This document shows, in pieces, positions 1-8,376 of a stretch of DNA of 36,131 nt. The stretch lies in NCBI GenBank assembly GCA_965365345.1, contig CBDUBH010000029.1:1-36131 (forward strand), in the 5' to 3' direction. The stretch's first letter is position 1. The number at the start of each line of letters is the position of its first letter. The notes beneath the pieces were generated by a model that was not told where the DNA came from, ran no database searches, and was given only the letters and a program-made list of their open reading frames with translations. This stretch comes from CBDUBH01 sp965365345. Its GTDB lineage: Bacteria > Bacteroidota > Ignavibacteria > Ignavibacteriales > SURF-24. The position numbers were made by a program, and so were the translations under genes.

Positions 1-1
1 T

Positions 2-268
2 GCAATTTGGAATGACGCAAAAATTTCGGGCGAATCTTATTTTTCATCAAATGAATTTGCTTTGAAAGAAGGCAATGAATTCTATGAGCAAATTCCAAAT
101 TACGCAATCTTTAATTTCAGATTTTCGCAAAAATTCAATTTGTCAAAATCAGCAAAGGTTGAATTTTTCGCCAGAGTAAATAATCTTTTCGACAAAATTT
201 ACTATCCGCAATTCGGTTTGCCGGAAGCAGGCAGAGAATTTATTTTTGGAATCATTAATGAATTTTAA
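2..268 (+). CDS. TonB-dependent receptor, C-terminal end (partial)
   Basis: The reading frame is open from the left edge, so this is the last 88 or so codons of a longer gene. The residues around NNLFDKIYYPQFGLPEAGRE, and a final strand ending in Phe, match the last two beta-strands and closing turn of TonB-dependent outer-membrane receptors, where an 'N(L/V)FDK.Y...G.P..GR' segment is typical. The family forms 22-strand barrels that import siderophores, cobalamin or other ligands using TonB energy. The ligand cannot be told from this piece. A TTG inside the frame at 62 is not a real start, because the homologous strand pattern continues upstream to the edge. The 168 bp that follow hold only weak AT-rich hairpins before the carboxylase gene. 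Confidence 0.8.
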   Translation, partial: AIWNDAKISGESYFSSNEFALKEGNEFYEQIPNYAIFNFRFSQKFNLSKSAKVEFFARVNNLFDKIYYPQFGLPEAGREFIFGIINEF

Positions 269-290
269 GATATCTTTTTTCAATAATTTT

Positions 291-347
291 CTTTGAATAT
301 TTTTTATTTTCAAAGGATTTTATTTTAGCCTCTAAAATACCTTTTCA
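291..347 (+). terminator. weak AT-rich hairpins after the TonB receptor
   Basis: Two 7-bp inverted repeats lie here: CTTTGAA (291-297) with TTCAAAG (309-315), and ATTTTAG (322-328) with CTAAAAT (332-338). Both are followed by T-rich sequence. They could end the receptor transcript, but the stems are short and poor in G+C, so support is weak. Confidence 0.3.
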
Positions 348-436
348 TTTTATTGAAAGATTTTATTATCTTGCATCCTTGAATTTTAAAGTGTTGAAAC
401 AAGTTTAGATTAATAATTCAGGTGAGGTAATAAAAA

Positions 437-1981
437 GTGTCACTAAAATCAAAAATTTTTGATTTCTTTAAAAGAAAAGACAAAGTAAGTTTAGGCGGCG
501 GAGAAAAAGCGCTTCAAAAGCAGGCAGCAATGGGAAAAATGAGCGCCCGCGAAAGAATTAATTATCTGCTTGATGATAATTCATTTCATGAAACGGATCT
601 TTTTGTTGAGCATGCATGCCGCGATTTCAATATGGATAAAAAAGAACTTCCCGCCGATGGTGTTGTAACCGGAACAGGAATAATTTCAGGAATGCCGGTC
701 GGAGTTTTTGCGCAGGATTTTACTGTTGCGGGCGGATCTTTGGGACTTATGCACGCACGCAAAATTACAAAAGTTATGGATCACGCCGTTAAAATGGGAA
801 TGCCTTTAATCGGAATTAACGATTCAGGCGGAGCAAGAATTCAGGAAGGCGTTAATTCGCTTGCAGGCTACGGCGAAATTTTTTACCGCAATACTTTATC
901 TTCAGGAATTATTCCACAAATTTCAGTAATTCTCGGTCCTTGTGCCGGCGGCGCGGTTTACTCTCCGGCGCTAACAGATTTCGTTTTTGTTGTTGATAAG
1001 ATTTCCAAAATGTTCATTACGGGTCCTGAAGTTATTAAAACCGTTTTGGGCGAAGAAATTTCGATGGAAGATCTTGGCGGCGCAAGAGTTCAAACCGAAA
1101 TTACAGGAAATGCTCACTTTTTTGCCGAATCAGAAACTGAATGTTTTGATCAGATAAGAAGATTGCTTTCTTTTATTCCGAGAAATAACCGTGAAAAAGC
1201 ACCGAAAGTTGAGCCGCGATCACCAAAAGCAAAATTTGATATTGATCATATTATTCCTGTTGAATCTAATAAACCGTATGACGTAAGAGATATCATAAAA
1301 TCAGTTTGTGATGATTCAGACTTTTTGGAAATTCATGAAAGATGGGCTGCAAATATTGTGATCGGTTTTGCAAGAATAAACGGTGAAACTGTTGGAATTG
1401 TTGCAAATCAACCTTTGGTTTTAGCCGGAGTTTTGGATGTTGATTCATCAAATAAAGCTGCAAGATTTATAAGATATTGTAACGCATTCAATATTCCGTT
1501 GATCACTTTTGTTGATCTTCCGGGATATTTACCGGGAATTGATCAGGAACATGCAGGCGTAATTCGTCACGGTGCAAAATTACTTTATTCTTACAGCGAA
1601 GCAACCGTTCCGAAAATTACCGTGATTTTAAGAAAAGCTTACGGCGGTGGATACATTGCAATGTGTTCAAGACATTTAGGAGCAGATTTTGTTTTTGCAT
1701 GGCCAACTGCTGAAATTGCTGTTATGGGTCCTGAAGGCGCAGCAAATATTATTTTCAAAAGTGAAATTGCAAGCGCACCTGATCCAAATGTAATGCGCAA
1801 AATGAAAGTTCAGGAATACACCGAAAAATTTGCTAATCCTTACGTTGCTGCGGCAAACGGACATGTTGATGCGGTTATAAATCCAGATGATACAAGACAA
1901 TCAATTATTCACGCATTGTTTGTTGCGCATGAAAAGCAAGAAGTTAGACCAAACAAAAAACACGGAATTCCACCATTTTAA
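437..1981 (+). CDS. acyl-CoA carboxylase carboxyltransferase subunit (propionyl-CoA carboxylase beta type)
   Basis: This 514-residue protein has both crotonase-fold halves of biotin-dependent carboxyltransferases. The N-half carries DSGGARIQEG (129-138) and GPCAGGAVYSPALTDF (167-182). The C-half carries AYGGGYIAMCS followed by FAWPTAEIAVMGPEGA. The length is usual for PccB/AccD5/MmdA proteins. It transfers CO2 between carboxybiotin and an acyl-CoA, most likely propionyl-CoA/methylmalonyl-CoA; substrate choice is inference from overall resemblance. The start is GTG, preceded by AGGTGAG about 10 nt upstream. The next gene encodes the biotin carrier 9 bp downstream, so the two form an operon. 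No biotin carboxylase lies beside them. A methylmalonyl-CoA decarboxylase alpha subunit is the main alternative, but no membrane beta subunit is seen. Confidence 0.93.
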   Translation: MSLKSKIFDFFKRKDKVSLGGGEKALQKQAAMGKMSARERINYLLDDNSFHETDLFVEHACRDFNMDKKELPADGVVTGTGIISGMPVGVFAQDFTVAGGSLGLMHARKITKVMDHAVKMGMPLIGINDSGGARIQEGVNSLAGYGEIFYRNTLSSGIIPQISVILGPCAGGAVYSPALTDFVFVVDKISKMFITGPEVIKTVLGEEISMEDLGGARVQTEITGNAHFFAESETECFDQIRRLLSFIPRNNREKAPKVEPRSPKAKFDIDHIIPVESNKPYDVRDIIKSVCDDSDFLEIHERWAANIVIGFARINGETVGIVANQPLVLAGVLDVDSSNKAARFIRYCNAFNIPLITFVDLPGYLPGIDQEHAGVIRHGAKLLYSYSEATVPKITVILRKAYGGGYIAMCSRHLGADFVFAWPTAEIAVMGPEGAANIIFKSEIASAPDPNVMRKMKVQEYTEKFANPYVAAANGHVDAVINPDDTRQSIIHALFVAHEKQEVRPNKKHGIPPF

Positions 1982-1990
1982 GGTTTAGAT

Positions 1991-2305
1991 ATGAAAGATA
2001 ATAATTTGGAAAAAATTGTAATTGACGATACGGTTTATTCAACTTCTTTAACCGGAAAATTTCAAAAGAGAAAACCTTACGTTCCGTATAACCCGAAATT
2101 GGTTAAAGCAGTAATTCCGGGAGTTATTTTGGAATTAAAAGTTTCGCGCGGACAGCAAGTTAAAAGAAATGAAGATCTTTTAATTTTGGAAGCCATGAAA
2201 ATGCGTAATTCAATTATTGCGCCGCATGACGGTGTGATAAAATCAGTTTATGTAAAGCCCGGTAAGCAAGTTGCAAAAAATGAATTGCTGATTGAATTTG
2301 AATAA
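1991..2305 (+). CDS. biotin carboxyl carrier protein (biotin/lipoyl attachment domain)
   Basis: A 104-residue protein whose C-terminal 70 residues form a biotinyl domain. The biotinylation motif EAMKM is present, with the modified lysine at residue 70, and the paired beta-hammerhead glycines are visible (VIPGVILELKV before it, PHDGVIKSV after it). The N-terminal 35 residues are basic and lack the long Ala/Pro linker found in many carrier proteins. It would carry carboxybiotin between a biotin carboxylase and the carboxyltransferase encoded just upstream. An AAGG sequence overlapping the upstream stop codon is spaced 7 nt from the ATG and serves as ribosome site. A strong terminator follows about 45 bp after the stop, so the operon contains only these two genes. 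Confidence 0.93.
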   Translation: MKDNNLEKIVIDDTVYSTSLTGKFQKRKPYVPYNPKLVKAVIPGVILELKVSRGQQVKRNEDLLILEAMKMRNSIIAPHDGVIKSVYVKPGKQVAKNELLIEFE

Positions 2306-2350
2306 TACCGGAATGAAATTCAAAATTCAAATTTGAATTTACAAAATATG

Positions 2351-2387
2351 AAACGGCTTAAAAGAAATTTTAAGCCGTTTTTTTTTA
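2351..2387 (+). terminator. rho-independent terminator of the carboxylase operon
   Basis: A perfect 13-bp stem (2351-2363 with 2368-2380) closes a GAAA tetraloop and is followed directly by a run of T. It lies 45 bp after the biotin carrier stop codon. Confidence 0.92.
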
Positions 2388-2404
2388 ATGAATAAGTTAA
2401 AATT

Positions 2405-2432
2405 GTAGAGACAAGATATATCTCGTCTTTAC
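2405..2432. repeat. GTAGAGAC palindromic repeat, copy 1
   Basis: A 28-bp near-perfect palindrome: GTAGAGACAAGATA (2405-2418) pairs with 2419-2432, with one G-T pair and one mismatch. It lies between two convergent genes (biotin carrier and citrate synthase). A second member of the same family is at 10828-10855, also between convergent genes. It may help to terminate the citrate synthase transcript, as no other clear hairpin precedes the gene's end. Confidence 0.7.
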
Positions 2433-2517
2433 GAAAAACATAATTAGAAACCAGGGCAGTTCAGAATAAAGTCTGAAAATTTAATTTTCAATTCTTAACT
2501 TTTGATATTCTAAATTC

Positions 2518-3795
2518 TTACTTTCTCTTTTCAATCGGAGTATATTCTCTTCTATTTTCACCGATGTAAATTTGGCGCGGTCTGTAAATTCTCATATTTG
2601 GATCATCGCGCATTTCTTTCCATTGAGCTATCCAGCCCGGCAATCTTCCTAAAGCAAACATTACAGTAAACATTTCAGTCGGGATTCCCATTGCGCGGTA
2701 AAGGATTCCGCTGTAGAAATCAACATTCGGATATAATTTTCTTTCAACAAAATAATCATCTTCCAAAGCAATTCTTTCTAAATTTTTTGCAATGTCAAGA
2801 AGCGGATCATTTACGCCTAATTTTGTTAAGACTTTATCGGCTGATTCTTTTAAAATTTGAGCGCGCGGATCATAATTTTTATAAACTCTGTGTCCAAATC
2901 CCATCAATCTGAATCCGGAAGATTTATCTTTTGCCATTTGCATATATTTTTTATAATCGCCGCCATCTTCTTTGATCTTTTGGAGCATTTCGATCACATG
3001 CTGATTTGCGCCGCCGTGAAGTTTTCCCCAAAGTGCACAAACTCCCGCAGACATTGCAGCAAAAATATTTGCTTCGCTGCTTCCAACCATTCTTACTGTT
3101 GAAGTAGAACAATTTTGTTCGTGATCTGCATGAAGAATCAATAAAAGATCAAGCGCTTCGGCAACTTCATCATGAATTTCATATTCTTCTGAAGGAACCG
3201 AAAACATCATGTGAAGCATATCGGCTGAGTAACTTAGATCATTTCTCGGATAAACATACGGCTGACCAACAGATTTTTTATAAGAAAATGCAGCTATTGT
3301 TTTTATTTTTGCAAGCAATCTTACAATATTCATATAAATCACATCAGGAGTGTGAACATCGGGATAATAAGCCGAAAGCGAAACAATCATTGAACAAAGC
3401 ACTGCCATTGGATGCGCGGTTGAAGGATAACCTTCGTAAAACTTTTTCATATCTTCGCGAAGTAAAGTATGGCGGGTTATATCGCGTACGAATTTATCAA
3501 GCTCATCTTTTTTAGGTAAAGAACCGAAAATTAAAAGATAAGCAACTTCCAAAAACGAACTTTTCTTTGCCAATTCTTCAATCGGATAACCGCGATAAAG
3601 TAAAATTCCTTTTTCGCCATCAATAAAAGTGATTGTACTTTCGCACGAACCGGTATTGCTGTAACCTGAATCTAATGTAATTGCGCCTGATTTTGCTCTT
3701 AATGTTGAAATATCAACACCAACTTCACCCTCTGTGCCAACAACTACGGGAAGTTCAAACTCTTTCTTGTCAATAATGATTTTTGCATTGTCCAT
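2518..3795 (-). CDS. gltA: citrate synthase (type II, GltA-like)
   Basis: At 425 residues this is very close to the 427-residue E. coli enzyme and keeps its extra N-terminal domain (SCESTITFIDGEKGILLYRG, residues 50-69). The catalytic residues are visible: His260 in KLHGGAN, His302 in GFGHRVYK and Asp359 in NVDFYSG. It condenses oxaloacetate with acetyl-CoA to give citrate, the entry to the TCA cycle, in the cytoplasm. The ATG start is preceded on the minus strand by AGGAGT with good spacing. The gene stands alone, divergent from the histidine kinase at 4043 and convergent with the biotin carrier gene. Re-type and methylcitrate synthases are less likely, given the full GltA-like N-terminus, although 2-methylcitrate activity cannot be excluded by reading alone. 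Confidence 0.97.
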   Translation of the reverse strand: MDNAKIIIDKKEFELPVVVGTEGEVGVDISTLRAKSGAITLDSGYSNTGSCESTITFIDGEKGILLYRGYPIEELAKKSSFLEVAYLLIFGSLPKKDELDKFVRDITRHTLLREDMKKFYEGYPSTAHPMAVLCSMIVSLSAYYPDVHTPDVIYMNIVRLLAKIKTIAAFSYKKSVGQPYVYPRNDLSYSADMLHMMFSVPSEEYEIHDEVAEALDLLLILHADHEQNCSTSTVRMVGSSEANIFAAMSAGVCALWGKLHGGANQHVIEMLQKIKEDGGDYKKYMQMAKDKSSGFRLMGFGHRVYKNYDPRAQILKESADKVLTKLGVNDPLLDIAKNLERIALEDDYFVERKLYPNVDFYSGILYRAMGIPTEMFTVMFALGRLPGWIAQWKEMRDDPNMRIYRPRQIYIGENRREYTPIEKRK

Positions 3796-4042
3796 TTTTT
3801 TTGACTCCTATGCGTATGAATTTTATTCTATCGTTAAAGATAAAAATTTATTTCAAAATTTGAAGCAAAAAAACAAAATCTTATAAGTATTTTTAATTTT
3901 ACTTAAAACTTTCCTCACTAACATTTAATTTATTTCAATTCCTATACGATAATAAATGAACCGATAAAAATATTTTATAATTAATTCATTATATTTACCA
4001 ATTAAATTTTAACCGGAATAAACTTTTTACCGAAACTTTTTA

Positions 4043-6268
4043 ATGAATAGAGATCTCGGCAACATATTAAATCTTATCCGCGTTTATTTGAGCGCAAATT
4101 TTTGCTACGTTTTGCAAATTACAGATGGTAAATTTGAAGTAAAAAAAACTGCCGGCGGAAATTCCATTGAAAATTTTTCGGAATTTAACCGCGAAATAAT
4201 TTCTTTAAAAGATTTTCGTGATTTCAAATTAATTCCGGCTTACCGCACAGCTCTCGAAAAATCAAAGTCAAAATTTTTAATTACTGAAAGATTTTGCATA
4301 AATTCATCGGAATACATTTTTATTGCCGCTTTTGAATCAAGTCAAAATCCAATTGAAAAATTACAGACCGAATATGCAATTGAACTTCTTCAAAATTATT
4401 TTGAAGTTGATGAAGAATTATCACAAATAAATTTCGGTAATCTTCTAAATTGCGGAGTTATTCTTACAGACAAAAATTTAAAGCCGCTTTTTCTTAACGA
4501 AAGATCTAACGAAATTTTTTCAACAGTCTTTGAAACTGAACAGGATCTTGAAAATAAAATTGAAGATCTTTTTAAATTAAACAAAACAAAGATTTTAAGT
4601 GAAGAAAATTCCGGTGGAAAATTTTCAAATTTCAATTTGAATTTTTATTCAAAAAACGGGACAAATTTTTGGTTCAAATTTGTAAAAATTCCTGTTGGTA
4701 ATAACGAAAAATTTATTTTTCTTGTTGAAGATATTTCTAAAAGAAGATCAATTGAAGAAGATATAAAATTAAAGACCGGAAATTTAAATTCATCTTATTT
4801 TTCTTATTCAAAAAATTCCCGGAATGATTTTCACATTGATGAAAATTTTTTAAGACCATTCGGATTTGAAAATTCATTTTTTGAAGATCACGAAGAAATT
4901 CTTCAAAAAGTAAATCAAAAAGATCTTTACAAAGTAAAATTTTTAATTGATGAATTAAGGCAAAATAAACCCGGTTCAGCGGAATTTCAATTTTATGATA
5001 ATTTCGGGAAATTGCGTCATCTACAAATTTCGGCAGTGCCTTTTTTTGATGGAAATATTTACAATGTTTTCGGGCTGATTTCCGATGTTACAAAGGAAAA
5101 AGAACTTCTTGCCAAATTAAAAATTTACGATGAAAAGTTCCGTTTGCTTATAGAAACCGCAAACGATCTGATTTTCAATCTTGATAATTACGGGTATTTT
5201 GTTTCCGTAAATAATTACGGCGCTTTATCGCTTGGTTACAAACCTGAAGAAATGTGCGGAAAACATTTCCTTGAATTTATTGATGAATCGGCAAAAAGCG
5301 ACGTTGCACTTGCGTTTCAGAAAATTCTGAAATCAGATAAAATAGTTTCATTCGAAGTTACTTTTGTTGACAGGTTCGGCAAAAATATTGTTTTTGAAGT
5401 TCAAGGCAGACCGATAAAAAATGACGATGAAATTACCGGCTTGCTCGGAATTGGCCGGGATGTTACTCAGCGCAGGCAGGATGAAGATAAACTTCGCGAT
5501 CTTAATTCAAAACTTGTTGAAGCTAACAGAATTATTTCGATTGAACGCGATAGAGCTAAGCAGCAAATTTCCGTTCTTGAAGAAGTGAATAAATTAAAAA
5601 GCGATTTTATTTCGAATATTTCGCATGAATTAAGAACTCCGCTCGCTTCAATAGTAGGATTTTCGGAAACTATAATTTCCGATCCGGATATGCCGAAGGA
5701 AATGATAACTGAATTTAACAATATCATTTTGAGCGAAGGAAAAAAATTAGCTAAGATCATAAATGATCTTTTGGATTTTGCAAAATATGAAGCCGGAAAA
5801 GTTGATATTTTCAAATCGCAATTTGATGTAATAAAATTATTAAAAGATCTTATTGAAAACTCGCAGCGCGCAGCTTTGGAAAAAGGCGTAACTTTAACCG
5901 CAAATATTTTTGAAAATTCCGTAATTATTAATGGCGATAAAGAAAAGATTGAGCAGGTTTATCAAAGTTTGATTAGCAATGCCATTAAATTTACAAATCG
6001 CGGCGGAAGAATTACCGTCATTGCGCAATGTTTAACAAAAGAATTTGAAGTGATCGTAAGCGATACGGGAATCGGAATTCCGCAAAAAGATCTGGCAAAT
6101 GTTTTTCAGAAATTGTATAAGGTTGTAAGACCCGGAACTCAAATTCCCGGAATCGGGTTGGGTTTAGGGCTTTCAAAACAAATTATAGATTTGCATAAAG
6201 GTTTAATAACAGTTCAAAGTGAAGTGAACAAAGGATCAACTTTTGTTGTTAAACTTCCGTTAGGTTAA
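4043..6268 (+). CDS. cytoplasmic multi-PAS sensor histidine kinase
   Basis: The 741-residue protein has no membrane segment. Order of domains: a GAF-like region of about 125 residues, a degenerate PAS near 130-235, a PAS-like region near 265-355, a clear PAS/PAC near 363-480 ending GIGRDVTQRR, a coiled-coil linker at 480-515, HisKA with the phospho-acceptor His528 in SHELRTPL, and HATPase_c with Asn646 (SNAIKF), DTGIGIP (674-680) and a GLGLGLSK glycine box. It would autophosphorylate on His528 in response to a cytoplasmic cue. It has no receiver of its own. A STAS protein follows after 36 bp, and a two-receiver PP2C phosphatase lies 130 bp beyond, so the natural partner is that phosphatase. 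No Shine-Dalgarno is visible at the ATG. Confidence 0.92.
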   Translation: MNRDLGNILNLIRVYLSANFCYVLQITDGKFEVKKTAGGNSIENFSEFNREIISLKDFRDFKLIPAYRTALEKSKSKFLITERFCINSSEYIFIAAFESSQNPIEKLQTEYAIELLQNYFEVDEELSQINFGNLLNCGVILTDKNLKPLFLNERSNEIFSTVFETEQDLENKIEDLFKLNKTKILSEENSGGKFSNFNLNFYSKNGTNFWFKFVKIPVGNNEKFIFLVEDISKRRSIEEDIKLKTGNLNSSYFSYSKNSRNDFHIDENFLRPFGFENSFFEDHEEILQKVNQKDLYKVKFLIDELRQNKPGSAEFQFYDNFGKLRHLQISAVPFFDGNIYNVFGLISDVTKEKELLAKLKIYDEKFRLLIETANDLIFNLDNYGYFVSVNNYGALSLGYKPEEMCGKHFLEFIDESAKSDVALAFQKILKSDKIVSFEVTFVDRFGKNIVFEVQGRPIKNDDEITGLLGIGRDVTQRRQDEDKLRDLNSKLVEANRIISIERDRAKQQISVLEEVNKLKSDFISNISHELRTPLASIVGFSETIISDPDMPKEMITEFNNIILSEGKKLAKIINDLLDFAKYEAGKVDIFKSQFDVIKLLKDLIENSQRAALEKGVTLTANIFENSVIINGDKEKIEQVYQSLISNAIKFTNRGGRITVIAQCLTKEFEVIVSDTGIGIPQKDLANVFQKLYKVVRPGTQIPGIGLGLGLSKQIIDLHKGLITVQSEVNKGSTFVVKLPLG

Positions 6269-6304
6269 AATTATTTTCAAGTTATTTAATGGAGAATTCG
6301 AAAA

Positions 6305-6646
6305 ATGGATTTCATTAAGGAGAAATACGGAGATATTGTTGTTCAGGTTGTAAATTTAAACAGGGCAACTTTAAAAGAGGCAGAAAACTTTAAACAAGTT
6401 TTAAGTAAAGAAGTTGAAGAAGGAACCCGCAAATTAATTGTTGATCTTACTCAATGCGAATTTATTGATTCAACTTTTTTGGGTTCTTTAGTTGTTACAT
6501 TAAAAAGAATTAATGCGCTCGGCGGCGAACTTAAACTTGTTGGATTTCAGCCGACAGTTCGCGCAATGTTTGAGCTTACAAGAATGTTCAGGGTTTTTGA
6601 AACTTACCCTACAAAAGAAGAAGCTATAAACAGCTACAATAATTAA
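6305..6646 (+). CDS. STAS-domain anti-sigma factor antagonist
   Basis: A single 113-residue STAS domain of the SpoIIAA/RsbV type. Strand beta-1, the helix and the conserved loop FIDSTFLGSL (54-63) line up with the SpoIIAA loop DSSGLG. The regulatory position is therefore Thr57 here rather than the usual Ser. In the family, the unphosphorylated antagonist binds a serine-kinase anti-sigma factor, and a PP2C phosphatase re-activates the antagonist. The gene has a good GGAGAA ribosome site and sits between a histidine kinase and a PP2C phosphatase, which supports a partner-switching role. No RsbW/SpoIIAB-type kinase is encoded in the window. The C-terminal motif MFRVFETYPTKEEAINSYN is common in these proteins. 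Confidence 0.92.
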   Translation: MDFIKEKYGDIVVQVVNLNRATLKEAENFKQVLSKEVEEGTRKLIVDLTQCEFIDSTFLGSLVVTLKRINALGGELKLVGFQPTVRAMFELTRMFRVFETYPTKEEAINSYNN

Positions 6647-6776
6647 TATTTTTTTGTTGAAAATTTGAAATTCCTTTTCTTCCTATTTTTGATTTGGAAG
6701 ATTTGGTAATTTTTTGTTTCAACGGAAATATTTTTAAAAAAATTTTACATTAAGAAAAAGATAGATTTAGAAAAGA

Positions 6777-8315
6777 ATGACTGACCGCGATAAAAAGAAA
6801 ATTATTTTGTTTTATGATGATCTTGAAATAAAATCACAAGTAATCGGGAAACTTAACGGAAATGAATTTAATCTTATTGATGTTTCCGATTTTGAGCAGC
6901 TTGTTGCGCAAAAATCAAATGCAGATCTTGTAATTTTGGATCATAAAATTCAGGGAATTGAAAATCTTAAAAATCAGGATAATTCCAAAACAGTTCCTTT
7001 TTTATTTATCGCAAAAAATGAAAATGATATAAACAAAGATCAACTCTTAAAAGAAGGCGAAGATTTCGTAACGCTTCCTTTAAATGAAGATGAGCTTGTT
7101 TCAAAAGCAAATGCGCTTTTACGCAGAGCCGATATTTTAAAGCAATTCGGAACAAAACAGCCTTCAAACAATGATTTTCTGAAAGAAGCAAACAAAGTTC
7201 TTTTAGTTGAAGATGATCTTCTTCTTATAAAACTTTTTGAGTACAATTTAGCAAAAGCCGGCTTTGAAGTTAAAACCGCAAATAACGGAATTGAAGGCCT
7301 GCAAGCAGCACGCGATTTTCAGCCGGATATTATTGTAAGCGATATTATGATGCCGGAAATGGATGGTTTCGAGTTCAGAAAAAATTTACTGAATGATAAT
7401 CAGTTAAAATCCATTCCGTTTGTTTTTCTTACCGCAAAAGGCGATGAACAGGATATTTTGGAAGGCTACGAACTTGAAATTGAAGATTACATTATCAAAA
7501 CATCGGGTCCCAGAATTGTAATTGCAAAAGTTTCGGCAATACTAAAAAGTTTGGATAAAGAACGTAAGAAAATGGTTTCCGAAATAAATCAGGCGGCAGA
7601 TTCTCTTCGCGCAAAAGTGGTTCCTGAAAGCAATCCGGTTTTTGAAGGATTCGAAATTAAATTTTGGCATCAGCCGTATAAAGGAATTCCCGGCGGCGAT
7701 TTTATTGATTTTATAAATCTGGATGAAGATAATCTGGCTGTTGTGCTCGGCGATGTTATGGGTAAAAAATGGGGCGCGTGGTATTTTGCATTTGCTTATG
7801 CGGGATACGTCCGCAGCGCAATCCGCGTGGCGCTTCAAACAACCGGGGAATTAACGCCAAGCAAACTTTTGCAAAAAGTTAATGAATCAATTTATCAGGA
7901 TGCAAAAGTTTCGGAAGTTTTTGCAACACTTTCAATAATTACCGTTAACAAAAAAACAAAAATTGCAAAATATGCCGGCGCGGGCGATCTTCCAATAATT
8001 TATAAAAATTCACAAAACGGCGCAGTTGAAAATCGTCAATCCGAAGGTTTACTTTTGGGATTTTCATTTGACGGCGGCTACGAAGATGTAACAATTGATC
8101 TAAACAGCGGCGATTTAGTATTTCTTATAACCGATGGAATTTCGGAATCAAGAAATCCGCAAGGCGAACAATTCGGCACAGAAAAATTAAACAAAGTGAT
8201 TTCAGAAATTAATGCCGGTGAAGATCCGCTTCAAAAATTGCAAAATGAATTTACAAATTTTACCGGCGGCAATTTTGAAGATGATATAAGTTTAATTACA
8301 ATCAAAATGAATTGA
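6777..8315 (+). CDS. double-receiver PP2C/SpoIIE-type serine phosphatase (response regulator)
   Basis: This 512-residue protein has three parts. Residues 8-118 are a receiver-like fold with Asp14/Asp15 and Asp55 but Leu in place of the conserved Lys (TLPLNEDEL), so it is probably degenerate. Residues 139-257 are a standard receiver: Asp146/Asp147, phospho-acceptor Asp189 (SDIMMPEMDG), Thr219 and Lys241. Residues 285-512 are a SpoIIE/RsbU-type PP2C phosphatase with metal ligands in GGDFIDF (Asp308), GDVMGK (Asp326), TDGISE (Asp453) and EDDIS. By family logic, phosphorylation of Asp189 controls dephosphorylation of a STAS antagonist. The STAS gene 130 bp upstream and the histidine kinase before it are the obvious partners. 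Its 3' end faces the hybrid kinase gene. Confidence 0.94.
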   Translation: MTDRDKKKIILFYDDLEIKSQVIGKLNGNEFNLIDVSDFEQLVAQKSNADLVILDHKIQGIENLKNQDNSKTVPFLFIAKNENDINKDQLLKEGEDFVTLPLNEDELVSKANALLRRADILKQFGTKQPSNNDFLKEANKVLLVEDDLLLIKLFEYNLAKAGFEVKTANNGIEGLQAARDFQPDIIVSDIMMPEMDGFEFRKNLLNDNQLKSIPFVFLTAKGDEQDILEGYELEIEDYIIKTSGPRIVIAKVSAILKSLDKERKKMVSEINQAADSLRAKVVPESNPVFEGFEIKFWHQPYKGIPGGDFIDFINLDEDNLAVVLGDVMGKKWGAWYFAFAYAGYVRSAIRVALQTTGELTPSKLLQKVNESIYQDAKVSEVFATLSIITVNKKTKIAKYAGAGDLPIIYKNSQNGAVENRQSEGLLLGFSFDGGYEDVTIDLNSGDLVFLITDGISESRNPQGEQFGTEKLNKVISEINAGEDPLQKLQNEFTNFTGGNFEDDISLITIKMN

Positions 8316-8336
8316 GAAAATAAAAAGTAAAAAAAG

Positions 8337-8370
8337 AGTAAGATTAAGATCAGGATTAAGATTAAGAAAA
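8337..8370. repeat. short imperfect tandem repeat (GATTAAG units)
   Basis: The 61-bp gap between two convergent signalling genes holds several imperfect copies of (A)GATTAAG, partly as GATCAGGATTAAG. No terminator hairpin is seen here. Confidence 0.5.
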
Positions 8371-8376
8371 GAAATA

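Noticed and set aside
2460..2477. TTCAGA/TCTGAA hairpin as a terminator for citrate synthase
   Set aside because: The stem is only 6 bp and no T-run follows on the minus strand.
5467..5814. A 115-codon minus-strand frame inside the first histidine kinase
   Set aside because: It mirrors the HisKA segment of a well-supported gene; the Ser/Leu/Ile-rich product is typical of an antisense shadow.
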